DNA of 64,000 bases. It comes from an uncultured Collinsella sp. (GTDB lineage: Bacteria > Actinomycetota > Coriobacteriia > Coriobacteriales > Coriobacteriaceae). The DNA lies in the NCBI GenBank assembly GCA_902490405.1, contig CABUDS010000007.1, positions 1-64,000 on the forward strand. The letters run 5' to 3'. The notes under the pieces were generated by a model that was given only the letters and a program-made list of their open reading frames with translations, did no database searches and had not been told where the DNA came from. A program made the translations under genes and the position numbers. How positions within the stretch are numbered: the first letter of the stretch is position 1; each line of letters opens with the position of its first letter. Shown one piece after another: positions 56,301 through 63,668 of this stretch.

Positions 56301-58249
56301 CAGTCCAGAATTCCAAAACGCGAACGCCCGCCCACGCTATAGCCGCTATCCAAGGCGCCAACAACACCGCCAAACCCGCAGTTCTTTCCATTGGCTTTTG
56401 GAGAATGGCACGTGACGTCCGCGCCGTCAACGATTACAACGCCTCCAGTATTGTTGCTCTTTGCCACCCAGCCGACCAGGCCTCCTGCCAGTCGCGGCGC
56501 GACGCTGCATGTAGTATCAACCGAACAGCGGTTGCCCGCGGCACCCGTCTTTATATGAAGGGTGTTGTTCGACTTCTCTGTGTTGGTCACATCCTGAACT
56601 CTACCGACCAGACCGCCATAGATGGAGCTGGAGCCCGTCACCAGTTTGCTAGTATACGAGCCACCTGATATTGCGACATCGCCGTTCGTTGTGTCCAGGA
56701 GACCGAACACGCCGCCCGCGCCCGTGTCCCCACTTTGGCCAAGATTCACGCCCTCGCCCGTATCGATTTGGTCGTTGTTGGCAAACTCGACCGGGCCGGC
56801 AAAACTAACGTCGCCGATGAAGCCGCCGGAACTTTTGCTGTTCGCATCGCCGACGTTGGCGGGACAGGTGAACTTCTTGTTGTCCGCGCCCAGCGCGAGC
56901 CTGGTCGCCTTACCGATGAAGCCGCCACTGGCGGTGGTGCCCTTGACGGTGAGCATGTGCAGGTCGAGAGCCTCCGTGACGTTGACTGTGGCGCCTGTGT
57001 TCGAACCGACGAGACCTGCGACACCACCGGCGGAACCGCTTGCAGACTGAACGGTAGCAGCGGGAACATTAAGGGTGCCGACGTTCAAAGTCGCGCCATC
57101 CTCGACCGTGCCTACGAGCAGACCGGCATTACCGGAGCTCGTCTCGACGACACCGCCCGCGGCAAGGCTAGCGGGAAACTTAACAGACCCCACCGTAAAG
57201 GTTCCGCTCTTGACTGTATTCGCTAAAAGACCGATGTTTCCCGCTGCATTTACGTTGAGCTTCTCGAGAGAACCGGCAGGGCCATAGGTGACCTCTGTAG
57301 TAAGGTCACCCATCGCCTCACCCAAAAGGGGCGCCGTCAGAGCGGAAGTCGTATCCGTCCCGCCGGTACCTACGGGATCTGCGATGTTGACCACAGCGTT
57401 GAGCGTCTTGCCCCCACCGCTGACCTTCGTAGCGACCATCGGCGCGCTATAGGTAGTTGCGCCTATCCACTTTATCTTGACCGTATTGTTTTGGTCAGTC
57501 AGTTTGAAGTTATTGAAAACCGTCCGGTTAGACGTAAGCTCAACAGGGCTATCAACGCCATTCAACGACCTATAGATTTTGCCTTCAAACGGATGCTCAT
57601 CACTGCCAAGGCCCTGGAAAGACATGCCGTTCTTAGCCGACTCGGTGAGCTTCGCATCGCCCGTGATGATAACCTTGATCTGCGCATCATAGTAAAGCGA
57701 AGCGTCGGCGTTAGACAGGACGGCGAACGCCTCCGACGACTTGACATCAAGGCTTCGGATTCCGCTCCTGTCGTCTTTGCGTACGATGTTTTCCGCGCCG
57801 TTCGCCTCGAGCAGCTCGACAAGCTCATCGAGATTTGTAATCGTCGCACCCGCCTGGTCCTCAGCGTCCTCCGAAGTCGCATCATCGGCATCTTGCTCGG
57901 CGTCGTCAGCGGCGGCATCGTCAGCGGCATCGTCGCCTTCCGTCTGGTCGCCCGTGGAATCGGAACCCGTAGCGTTATCGGTGGTATCGCCTGCTGCAGC
58001 GTCATCCTTCGCCGCGTCATCCCCAGCACTGTCGCTTTCGGCGCCGGTATCACTCGACCCAGACCCGGTCGTGACATCGCTCTTGGTCTCGCCGCTCTCG
58101 GCTGCGTCCGATGCCTCCGCAGCCGCGGTGGCAATCTCGCTCGAGATGTTCTGCCAGCCTGCCGCCACGGCGGCGACCGTGGGCGAACATGCCTGGAGCA
58201 CCATGACCACCGTCATGAACTCTGCGAGTATGCGCTTTGCCGTTCTCAT
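47363..58249 (-). CDS. Giant GLUG-repeat surface protein (3,628 residues)
   Basis: The N-terminus has a signal-like stretch (about residues 7-30), with LQAC at 18-21 resembling a lipobox. A long Asp/Ala/Ser-rich low-complexity linker follows (about 38-135). From about residue 400 to 2,650, more than twenty GLUG-like units recur (GGVAGLVG, GGFIGKA, GGLVGRV, GGLLGYSWG, GGFVGKLN, AGLIGDL), typical of beta-helical adhesins and M26 proteases. The final ~900 residues look like several beta-rich, Ig-like domains. No LPxTG motif or C-terminal membrane helix ends the protein, and I saw no protease motif. It probably attaches to host or neighbour cells. It is last in a four-gene operon, and a hairpin precedes it. 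Confidence 0.88.
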   Translation of the reverse strand: MRTAKRILAEFMTVVMVLQACSPTVAAVAAGWQNISSEIATAAAEASDAAESGETKSDVTTGSGSSDTGAESDSAGDDAAKDDAAAGDTTDNATGSDSTGDQTEGDDAADDAAADDAEQDADDATSEDAEDQAGATITNLDELVELLEANGAENIVRKDDRSGIRSLDVKSSEAFAVLSNADASLYYDAQIKVIITGDAKLTESAKNGMSFQGLGSDEHPFEGKIYRSLNGVDSPVELTSNRTVFNNFKLTDQNNTVKIKWIGATTYSAPMVATKVSGGGKTLNAVVNIADPVGTGGTDTTSALTAPLLGEAMGDLTTEVTYGPAGSLEKLNVNAAGNIGLLANTVKSGTFTVGSVKFPASLAAGGVVETSSGNAGLLVGTVEDGATLNVGTLNVPAATVQSASGSAGGVAGLVGSNTGATVNVTEALDLHMLTVKGTTASGGFIGKATRLALGADNKKFTCPANVGDANSKSSGGFIGDVSFAGPVEFANNDQIDTGEGVNLGQSGDTGAGGVFGLLDTTNGDVAISGGSYTSKLVTGSSSIYGGLVGRVQDVTNTEKSNNTLHIKTGAAGNRCSVDTTCSVAPRLAGGLVGWVAKSNNTGGVVIVDGADVTCHSPKANGKNCGFGGVVGALDSGYSVGGRSRFGILDCGDVRVETDKNESIACGAGIVGSAWNGVLRLRGTTDLSDCKLEANGNTSQILRSLDGCAPLVFALGSGSDAEATNDNYWLYKRPAAARIDDLTYNQVIRLTGEEGKLSKDLIKLDESTFYQPLCNLSGAPDAGSSAGYSWGYQLRSQNGDGKSGTYLINDADTFACIAMTVQTNGYFGGVFGIGTANITSWYGNSGNAISITSDIDLRGTGLEGLACDGSGQVNAFVGAVEGNHHTVTLAIGEPYGTRNGNALGANDSTEGNGKIYRHSRLGLFAAIGGGATVNNLTVDGVMKFDNGLGVDAGSLAATITGKTTLSGVTCKPKITCDDTFGNDVNIGGIAGSVRGGGTVTFGSSNISGSTKAQATVKTGATLNGNTRIGGAIGYVADVVAIVNVTSLEVGDATASENAITAGDSASNKKSQIGGLIGCITQGTAANTTNVNITGLTFNSFSMTVGKNGDAKNGAGGLLGYSWGNTVVTIGDGANTSDSTYALKTNNASITANSSGELGGLVYAASGHWVINNYAIDLSGATINAESATTLGLLIGRGGRTENSTTYGVETYSGLYLENKAGWDTAYKVNGVAAGNGVKINNTAIKSNDNATSFDEWVGNSTRPAYGNEDASKLMDGEWNVVVSLHTKDGVNDGKLDMSGEPGNDNSYRNRSDFGKNHNTNAWTRYYYNLDKAYAALGQGSSKISKIDTAEKLLLWSAYRYAPAAIRSMIVPQAFNDAVAIGGESGRSVEIDLTGYSYYPTQPNGKVTVGNATITFHYSDIKAEQKSNKLNSAATQHENMHCGLFRTVANGDLTVNAVTLGGTVGPVVNDGRSKNDIAAAGGSSSGALVCRYVYGSNNGTTTTIRKISIDGLTLNNLTVDGASEATGADAYMPLLINEMQTYVNLSAKNITATGYGRNTKVATSLFGRLGVGSSADQVTATFGTINVPSATNNAIFTRASLLESFGYGEGKTGSAVYTFIKDDQTNDKVTFGSEIDSKGEYSGKQLWYYNESTYGTRAGLVTVDNKEANADTPQFGGYLPYVKKGNVNENKVQYHEIKVNQRVPKLTTGCGTYGDPYTITKATELNTVAEYINTQNPSDGWEVTIAADQETLCQRRSSSKDASNEVTYVYKQASKTWVRMIGNDIDPNDTLDDTTMHSYLQSAYYSIEPENDKGESTDTLELDAAVFQGLGNKDYPFRGVIVGNLRGSSQAATQATIKIHNSKDTGALSGLIPYSYGSVVSNLNIEYSGKAASIAHKNKDASGVPGAFFGGVIGCIMGGDNIIDGVSVKASGGFSVAGAAGDNGGAHLVPVGGYVGAVAGGGVIFRNSSRGDGALNDWHSAGASLYDNPYVGRVIDGYAFSELTDDKSLDNTDRNYKVNNLDTSKTGCIKTDATQGRYRGDDANSSAITTTVNDSQGLLVLSAIISSGAAGGSANTNTTNDAYGTYAGSRAYMGGNNAKGVYQFGNKQYGKVRNASYTHVGRPASAAEDFANAISDDMKSPGIQLEGNALGYAGDGSGVNSPYLVKKYATWQTGNICAAQVSGMDLQFKAGETYDMTTYGTGYTGLSGRYYSNACASGKGADRDRIVPLVACINGNGATIKVGSKEASKVYGVTEYADDNYKLTGVGALFGTVTYTSTNVLDSIGTPATDGAAATGNGGYTVQNLKFDDCNISLTYINAAGASSGAGNEQVGVGLLAGTTANASSLADYGKYAGITTNSCRVNGPNNVGGLLGASGYGSRRTDKDTTLLVNRNDTSNSNTRYSPVKLYDCSYSNMDISGVQNVGGFVGKLNQNSAGGVWAKTNMPIAESSTIMSTAASARTGGIVGLAGGGFLVNTDDAGTPSQGAGKAEISNVTLQPAASSATEGTGGLIGRSENGIVSVYNLCIHGDVQNKTVFGVRGSNNLKYVAGAVGEAASGGAFKFDSCVIKDIYLGARECSAGLIGDLKGGCALEVKNSTITGLVVDGSYSGGVVGSIGNTANSVTLLNSTIGENNFTGSKNAAWNSSLGSCSGGVSGDGRGSFRLVNVLMDRNIFGAQTSQGYLFGNSSSADLVNVFVAGIAIRPNSASESLKLMRNSSGTDDLKKVNKKSYIAFAAYEDKLSDAKGATLYGNDAANGNVTVAVSPYVTTSPTSGLVVRASDADTAGRYLFGDGMNVGLATAIQNPSSPGVANRYTYTNIGGINDDGAYQNTSSYNAKSVASMFNANNDASDSKVATDFPVLVISGTDNTTAKSYLNIITNGGFSDACRLNNENGTNPHVTAKADVFQLKDGVFVKDDDASNNPTLRVVNNGKNNMSFSPSSDWDNGKGRFTLLTVTFTEAGQSYNVQVPIVVKRKLEIDFAATYDYGIKFKEKDYANLGKDAHVLTSFGEPMTGLLTWTYNSANGKEVDFGWDSYMAAGGSMKGLGKSILFNGADGRLPQGTQLTLIDANVDGRAGGREYHYTVGEGGATSVSLSGNDGFKDSAGNPYQERWLSEILDVSATQDGAGTWTVCDNEAEATAKAKLDGKWTLFKVAGADVPSNSRYTLKVPKEKDTGREKRASESVYLVVNVPKSGDGVTQASINGFTASSIDSNSSGGRISWNLHHVLRTGGDDNQNGTASTYSILSNYGQEVNDGKPEARTPVSKSTDGAAYVLSLDVTDTITFNPSQSYADSDSLFYQLDTSLCKYGANNTLTGVSSFPSGTSAIAKFYVAIDNQNYKWDGEDWAKCDSSTPAFTQTVTDTGDDSLKLKLDCDLARIRKRATGGSFTVRTAVEEIRLTPDGCNKVISLSKQSGEDACTKMSYTAKLSTRKEGLNTSSLTQTKRGNVGYYRMDTGDTTITLSAPDKSQLGINVDDLRPIANGTIGLGATYELGGLSNAAEAIANADSVVYTLALQRRGTDGTYESVTDDISNYVTVTESKLAAVAPSGSTITFTDSKENGKFKTQNGDTTFSLPFTVKVNTQVEQREQFYANYRLVMTASLVKGDVASATPQSPDYVTYTLTRVNLNGIDH

Positions 58250-58270
58250 CGATTCCGTACCTCTTATCCT

Positions 58271-58291
58271 AAAAACTCTGCTTCCAGAGTT
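58271..58291 (-). terminator. Attenuator-like hairpin before the giant gene
   Basis: AACTCTG and CAGAGTT (58274-58291) with loop CTTC are followed on the minus strand by TTTTT (about 58271-58275). The stem overlaps the stop codon of the preceding gene and lies about 25 bases ahead of the giant gene's start. It may limit read-through so fewer giant chains are made. Confidence 0.6.
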
Positions 58292-59234
58292 ATTGAGTCT
58301 CCGTCGTGCCCGTCAGGGTAGTTCCGCTCACCCTAATGCCCAGGTCACCCCAGTCACCGGGCGTCTTGCCGTCCGCTCGGTAAAAGTTGACGATCATCGA
58401 GCCAGGCTCCATGGTGAACGTAACCGTGTGATTTGTTTTATCCGCCGTCACACCATGGTTGGTCTCGAAGAACGGATCGATCTCCACGTTCTCCCCCCAC
58501 GTGAGCGTGACGTTTGCCGGTGCGCCCGTAACCGTCACACGGTAGTTGTACGCAGCGTAATCAGCAAACTTGCCAGCCTCATCAACCAGCGCGCCCTCAA
58601 CCGCAGCGGTTTTGACCTCGGCCTTCTTTGACGGCACGACTTTCGCCGCCAGACAGGTGAGCTCGGTGCCGGGGCTCTCCTTCGAAACAACCATGGCCTT
58701 AATCACAAAGTAGGCATGTCCCAACTTGTCCTCAGGAAAGGTCACGGTGTAATCGTTCTTGGTAGGCTGATTCTCCGGAAGCTTGACGTTTCCGGCGGGT
58801 TGGGGCGCATAGCTCCACGTGGCACCATCGAGCCCATACCCCTCGACCGTCAAGGTATACGTCACGTTTTTATCGTTGCAGAAGTTGCTGTTGCTCAGCA
58901 AATAGTTATAGATGCTAAAGGTGAAGCTGCACTGCTTGTTGTTGGGATATACCGTAACGGAGCGCTGGGCGCGGTCGAGCTCGTCGTTGCCAGGCGCACT
59001 CATATAGCCCGTGAGCAGGTCGCTCGCAAACAGGCTCTGCGCGGTGCCCGTTGCGGCGACGGACTTTAGAAATCCGTTGGCGGTGTAGGCGGAATAGGTA
59101 AAGTAACCACCCGTCACGAGCGCCACGGCGCAAGCAAGTGCGATTGCTGCCACAACCAGCTTATTCTTGGCTAGGCTCTTGCTTTTTGCCAGCTGCTCGC
59201 GCTCGGCATCCTGCTGCTTCTCTCGCTTCTCCAT
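58290..59234 (-). CDS. Membrane-anchored surface protein, TasA/camelysin-like layout
   Basis: The 314-residue protein has a charged cytoplasmic tail (about 1-24), one helix (KLVVAAIALACAVALVTGGYF, about 25-45) and an extracellular beta-rich domain starting TYSAYTANGFLKSVAATG. A short hydrophobic start followed by GGYFTYSA...SLFASDLL resembles the SipW-dependent TasA/camelysin group. No SipW peptidase is in the window. It is third of four genes in an operon with two similar proteins and the giant protein. Function unknown; a fibre subunit or anchor is a guess. Confidence 0.72.
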   Translation of the reverse strand: MEKREKQQDAEREQLAKSKSLAKNKLVVAAIALACAVALVTGGYFTYSAYTANGFLKSVAATGTAQSLFASDLLTGYMSAPGNDELDRAQRSVTVYPNNKQCSFTFSIYNYLLSNSNFCNDKNVTYTLTVEGYGLDGATWSYAPQPAGNVKLPENQPTKNDYTVTFPEDKLGHAYFVIKAMVVSKESPGTELTCLAAKVVPSKKAEVKTAAVEGALVDEAGKFADYAAYNYRVTVTGAPANVTLTWGENVEIDPFFETNHGVTADKTNHTVTFTMEPGSMIVNFYRADGKTPGDWGDLGIRVSGTTLTGTTETQ

Positions 59235-59248
59235 GTGCGCCCCCTCTC

Positions 59249-60088
59249 CTACTTACCGCTCGTGTTGCGCGCGATCAGGTAGATCACATCGGTCTCTTTG
59301 GCGCTCTCGTCCCACGAAAGCTTGATGATAAAGTTGAGCGTGTCATTGTCAGTCGAGCCGTCGAGCGTCTTAGCGTTGAGTTCGCTCTTGCCGAATTTCT
59401 TGTATCGGTAGAGCGGGCGCGCGTTGCGCTGGACGTTTTGATAGTCCTTGAACGTAGGGTCGCTTGCGCCCTCGCCCGGCACGGCTGCCAGACCGTCGTT
59501 CTCCTTGTTGATATATTCGAAGCTCGTAAGCAGGTTCTCTCCGGTTGCTTTCCAGCTATAAGATTTGCCGTCTGCGGTACCGCTCACGTCGGGCGTCTGG
59601 AGCGCAGACGTGTTCTCGGCTCTGTACAGCTCAATAGTGAGACCTGTAATGTTGGTCGTATTCGCGAGTTGCAGCTCAAAACCGTCACCGCCCGTTTGCA
59701 CGCAAAACGCGCGCTTGAGCGTCACCGTGTTGCCAGTCTTGGTATCGCCGTATTCGGGGTTGTAGCTCAGGTCGATCTGCTCTGTTGCCGTAGCGTTGGG
59801 GCCCAGCACTTTGAGCTCTGCCGGCTCCTTGATCTTGCCGACGGTGGAGCCGCGATTGGCATCGACGAACCATCCGAGCGTCAATCCCAGCAACACGAGA
59901 AGCACGGTAAGCAAGCCCATGATGGCAAGGGATTCGCGACGGTGGCCGCTCACCCAAGCCTTGATACGCTCGATGCGGCCAGCCGGACGCGCTTCGCCGT
60001 GCGAGCCGAACCCGTTGCCGCCGGGGTTTGCCGCTCCTTCGTTGTGTTTGATATCGCCCTGCTCGCGGGCATTAAGCTGCTCGTCCAT
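59249..60088 (-). CDS. Membrane-anchored surface protein (second of three)
   Basis: The 279-residue protein has a hydrophilic Gly/Asn/Arg-rich tail (about 1-50), one helix (ESLAIMGLLTVLLVLLGLTL, about 52-71) and an extracellular domain beginning GWFVDANRGSTVG. The WF...N motif after the helix is shared with its operon partners. Its ATG follows the preceding gene's TAA directly, with AAGGAGG 11 bases ahead, and it lies 14 bases before the next gene. Function unknown. Confidence 0.75.
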   Translation of the reverse strand: MDEQLNAREQGDIKHNEGAANPGGNGFGSHGEARPAGRIERIKAWVSGHRRESLAIMGLLTVLLVLLGLTLGWFVDANRGSTVGKIKEPAELKVLGPNATATEQIDLSYNPEYGDTKTGNTVTLKRAFCVQTGGDGFELQLANTTNITGLTIELYRAENTSALQTPDVSGTADGKSYSWKATGENLLTSFEYINKENDGLAAVPGEGASDPTFKDYQNVQRNARPLYRYKKFGKSELNAKTLDGSTDNDTLNFIIKLSWDESAKETDVIYLIARNTSGK

Positions 60089-61180
60089 TTATTTATCCGC
60101 CTCCTTGGCGGTAAAGCGCACGCGAATGTACTTGACGTTCTTGCCGATAATCTCGTCGGCGTTGTTGTAATAATTGGCGCAGGTTTCCACATCCGCAGAG
60201 GACATGCCGGCTCCGACAGGCGGAACCGCGCTAGGCGCCTGACCTGGCACGCTCGTGCTATCGGCGCGGAAATAGCACGCGTGGTTATTGTTGATGTCGC
60301 CGACGAGGGTCGTGTATCCCCCCTCGTCGCCTGTGTTAGCGAAAAGGTTGCCACCGTAGCCGGCGTTGCCCGTGCGAACATAGCTCTTGAACTGCTCCGG
60401 CCAAATCCAGTAGAGGGTTTTGGTGACGGTTTCGGTCGTATTGTTTGAGCCCTCAGCACGAAAGCTCTTCGCCGGAATGGTAAAGCTCTGTGTGATGACG
60501 GTGACGCTCGCTCCGTCCTGGGTCACCGTGGTTGTCGTGGGAACCAGCGGATTGGAGTAAAAGCCAGAGGTGTCTTTGCCCTGGAAAACCAAGATATGGC
60601 CGCGCACCAGATTTTTAAGCGAGTTGATGATCTCTTCATTTTTCGATGCGTCCGTAGCAGTGCCGTCCGTGCCCGCAACGCTCGTCTGGACAGAAATCTC
60701 CCAGGTCATCTCCACCGTAATATCGTGCAGGTCGTTGCAGAGCGGCTTGACGTTGAGCTGAAGCTGGCCCGCCGACCCCGGAGAAAGACTGCCATCGGCA
60801 CTCATGTTATTGAGGTTGAAAAGATTGTTCACGGCAAGGCTTGTACTGTCCGACGCGTAGTTGTCCTGGGCGTCGTACTTACCTGCCGTGCCGCCCTGCG
60901 TTCCCGAGAGCACAAACCGTGGGCCCTTCGCCCCGATCGTACTCCCCGTGGCACTCACTCGGTTATTCGCGGCAAACCAGGCCAGGCATGCAAAGATGGC
61001 AACGATGGCGGCCAGCACAAACAGACCGCTCACCAGGAAATCCTTCCAGAAATCCTTGAGGGTCCGCACATGCTCGTCGGCAGCTTGGCGGTACTCGGCC
61101 GCCGTCTTGTGCTGCTGGAGCTCGCTATGTCGGTCCATGCCACTCATCGTTTGCGTTTGCCCTGCTAGCGGGCGTGCCAT
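60089..61180 (-). CDS. Membrane-anchored surface protein (first of three)
   Basis: The 363-residue protein has a basic/helical cytoplasmic tail (about 1-47), one helix (FLVSGLFVLAAIVAIFACLA, about 48-67), then WFAANNRVSATGSTIGAKG and a long extracellular beta-rich domain. The WF...N...V...G signature is common in predicted TasA-like surface proteins of gut bacteria. Start choice is uncertain: 61180 has GGAAAGG just ahead, while 61147 and 61138 are later ATGs. First gene of the surface operon. Confidence 0.75.
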   Translation of the reverse strand: MARPLAGQTQTMSGMDRHSELQQHKTAAEYRQAADEHVRTLKDFWKDFLVSGLFVLAAIVAIFACLAWFAANNRVSATGSTIGAKGPRFVLSGTQGGTAGKYDAQDNYASDSTSLAVNNLFNLNNMSADGSLSPGSAGQLQLNVKPLCNDLHDITVEMTWEISVQTSVAGTDGTATDASKNEEIINSLKNLVRGHILVFQGKDTSGFYSNPLVPTTTTVTQDGASVTVITQSFTIPAKSFRAEGSNNTTETVTKTLYWIWPEQFKSYVRTGNAGYGGNLFANTGDEGGYTTLVGDINNNHACYFRADSTSVPGQAPSAVPPVGAGMSSADVETCANYYNNADEIIGKNVKYIRVRFTAKEADK

Positions 61181-61231
61181 CCTTTCCGCTCGGTCGCGTT
61201 TATCCGTTGTTCGCAGGTAGAGAATTCAGGC

Positions 61232-61259
61232 AGAATACAACACCGTACGATAAGGTAAA
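61232..61259 (-). promoter_or_regulatory. Candidate promoter of the surface operon
   Basis: On the minus strand, TTTACC (61254-61259) and TATTCT (61232-61237) are 16 bases apart, giving a short leader of about 45 bases before 61180. Another TATTCT lies a little further upstream. Confidence 0.4.
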
Positions 61260-61380
61260 AGAATAGCATTGACCTGCGGCTTGCTCCACAACGCAAGCCT
61301 TAATGATGTCTTAAAGATTACGAACAGCAGCCACGCCCATATGCCAAGGACTTGGTGCAAACTAATCTGCCCCCTGCACC

Positions 61381-61486
61381 AAAACCGGGGTGGGGCCCGC
61401 TGTTCTTGCAGGCCCCACCCCGGTTGATGGTCTATGTGCGCAGGGACGCAGTCGGGCGGGGCGGATCCGTGCTACCGCCCCGCCTG
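61381..61486 (-). terminator. Terminator region behind the flavin oxidoreductase gene
   Basis: AACCGGGGTGGGGCC (61383-61397) and GGCCCCACCCCGGTT (61411-61425) are perfect 15-bp arms followed by a TTTT run on the minus strand. A second hairpin, GGGCGGGGCGG with CCGCCCCGCC (about 61456-61485), lies closer to the stop. The rest of the 61181-61499 gap holds only the promoter region above. Confidence 0.8.
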
Positions 61487-61499
61487 GCCGCGAAGTTAA

Positions 61500-63530
61500 C
61501 TACAGCTCGTTGGCCGCGTGATACGCCGTGCGAATGGCGCTCGCGATGTCGGCGGTGCGCTCGCCCGAGCAGTCGCCCACGCAGGTCACGGGCACCGTTA
61601 CGCCGTCCAGGTCAAACGCGTTGGCCTTGGAGCCCACGGCCATCACCACGTAATCGCAGGCGATCCTCACCGGCTCCTCAGTGCCGTCCTCGGTGGTGTG
61701 AATGGCCTCCACGCCCTCGTCGGTAATGGCGGTCAGGCGGGTCTTCACGTGCTGCTCCACGTTGTGCTCGGCAAAGTCGCTCATGATCAGCGGCAGAATG
61801 GTCTCGGACTCGCCCGCGGCAATCTTGTCGAGCATCTCGACAATCGCCACCTCGCAGCCGTGCTGCAGCAGGTACTCGGCAGTCTCGGTGCCCACCAGGC
61901 CGCCGCCGATGACGGCGACGCGGCCCGTAAGCTCCACCTTGCCGGCCAGCACGTCCCAGCTCGAGACGACCTTGTCCGAGTCGGCACCCGGAACGGGGAT
62001 GACCACGTCGTGCGCACCCACGGCCACAATCGCGGCGTCGGCGGCGTTGAGGTCCGCGGGGCTAGCGGCGTGGTTGAGCTCAACCTTCACGCCCAGGCCG
62101 GGCAGAATCTTCTCGTAATACTCAACCGAGCGCATGATCTCGTCCTTGCGCGGAGGCGCGGCCGCCAGCACAATCTGGCCGCCCAAGTGATCGCTCGCCT
62201 CGTAGATGGTCACATCGTAGCCGCGCTTGGCCGCCACGCGCGCGGCCTCCAGGCCGGCGATACCGCCGCCCACCACGGCGATCTTCTTGTCGCCTTCGCC
62301 CGGCTTGATGGCGATGGTCGCCTCGTCGCCGTTCTCGGCATTGAGCACGCACGAGATGTACTTGCGGTTTTGAATCGCATCGACGCAGCCCTTGTTGCAG
62401 TTGAGGCACTCGCGGATGGGCTCACCCGTGGCAGCCTTCAGCGCAATGTCGGGGTCGCACATGAGCGAGCGGCCATAGGCGATGATGTCGGCCGCGCCGT
62501 CTTCCAGAATCTTCTCGCCGGCCTCGACCGAGACCACGCGGCCGACGGTTGCCACCGGCACGGAGACCAGGGCCTTGACGCGCTCGGCCACGGGCAGCGT
62601 CCAGTTGTAGGGCATGGCGCCCATGGGCGGAATGGTGTCGCCCATGTTGCCGGTGTGGTTGGCCTGCGCGACCTGGATCATATCGATGCCCGCGCCCTCG
62701 AGCAGCTTGGCGAACTCGCAGGCCTCGTCGGGCTGCAGGCCGCCCTTGCCGCGCGGCGTGCCGTCGGGGTTCTCCATAATCACGGGGAGCTTGTACTCCA
62801 CCATCAGCTGCGGCGCGGCCTCCTTAATGGCAGCGACGACCTCGAGCGCGTAGCGGACGCGGTTCTCGAACGAGCCGCCGTACTCGTCGGTGCGCTGGTT
62901 GAGGATGGCCGAGCACAGCGAACCCACCAGGCGGTCGCCGTGGACCTCGATGGCATCGATCCCGGCCTGCTGCGCGCGAGCGGCCGAGGCAGCGATGGCT
63001 TCCTTGATCTGGGTGAGCTGCTCTACGCTCGCCTCGTTCACAAAGTGCTGCATGTCGTGGTGCAGCTTGGCGTAGGCCTGCTTGCGGATCTCGTTGGACT
63101 CGGCCATCTTGGCGGCAAAGGTCTCCTCGTCGCCGGCGGCCTTTGCCTCCTGCGCAGCTTTCGCAGCGGCCATGGAGCCCATGACCATGCGGCCGACGCC
63201 GGGGACGTCGTACTCGGGGTGGAACAGCTGCAGCGCGACCTTGGCGCCGTGCTTGTGGACGGCGTCGGCCAGGGCCTTAAACGTGGGGATCTGAGCGTCG
63301 GTCGCCAGCTTGGGCGTGGGGCTTGCGGTCATAACGGGAGCGACGTCGCCGATGACGATGTAGCTCACGCCGCCACGGGCCAGGCGCTCGTAAAAAGCCA
63401 GGCTGCGCTCGCCGATGGAACCGTCGCGCTCCTCGTAGCCGGTGGTCAGCGGCGGGAACATAATGCGGTTCTTGAGCTCAAGGGGGCCAACCGTAATGGG
63501 CTGGAGCAGCTTGGATGCAGGTGCGGTCAT
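61500..63530 (-). CDS. FMN/[4Fe-4S]/FAD NADH:flavin oxidoreductase (2,4-dienoyl-CoA reductase type)
   Basis: The protein of about 676 residues has an N-terminal old-yellow-enzyme barrel binding FMN (about 10-370, with DAIEVHGDRLVGSLCSAILNQRTDEYGG-type substrate loop near 190). A [4Fe-4S] cluster follows, with cysteines in ECLNCNKGC (about 375-383) plus one further on, then an FAD/NAD domain (KKIAVVGGGIAGLEAARVAA about 418, GRVAVIGGGLVGTETAEYL about 540). It reduces an enoate or enone, perhaps a dietary or bile-related compound; substrate unknown. GAGAGG lies 7 bases before ATG 63530; 63536 is a close alternative. Confidence 0.92.
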   Translation of the reverse strand: MTAPASKLLQPITVGPLELKNRIMFPPLTTGYEERDGSIGERSLAFYERLARGGVSYIVIGDVAPVMTASPTPKLATDAQIPTFKALADAVHKHGAKVALQLFHPEYDVPGVGRMVMGSMAAAKAAQEAKAAGDEETFAAKMAESNEIRKQAYAKLHHDMQHFVNEASVEQLTQIKEAIAASAARAQQAGIDAIEVHGDRLVGSLCSAILNQRTDEYGGSFENRVRYALEVVAAIKEAAPQLMVEYKLPVIMENPDGTPRGKGGLQPDEACEFAKLLEGAGIDMIQVAQANHTGNMGDTIPPMGAMPYNWTLPVAERVKALVSVPVATVGRVVSVEAGEKILEDGAADIIAYGRSLMCDPDIALKAATGEPIRECLNCNKGCVDAIQNRKYISCVLNAENGDEATIAIKPGEGDKKIAVVGGGIAGLEAARVAAKRGYDVTIYEASDHLGGQIVLAAAPPRKDEIMRSVEYYEKILPGLGVKVELNHAASPADLNAADAAIVAVGAHDVVIPVPGADSDKVVSSWDVLAGKVELTGRVAVIGGGLVGTETAEYLLQHGCEVAIVEMLDKIAAGESETILPLIMSDFAEHNVEQHVKTRLTAITDEGVEAIHTTEDGTEEPVRIACDYVVMAVGSKANAFDLDGVTVPVTCVGDCSGERTADIASAIRTAYHAANEL

Positions 63531-63668
63531 GGACATTCCTCTCTTGTAGGCGCGGCGGCGATGGTGCCGCGTAGTTGTCTAGAGGATATGGCATGGGAGC
63601 ACAGTGGCGCAACGGAAATCGGCAGACAGCAGGTAGCGGCAGGTGGATGGGGCGGGGCCGGCTGCCGG

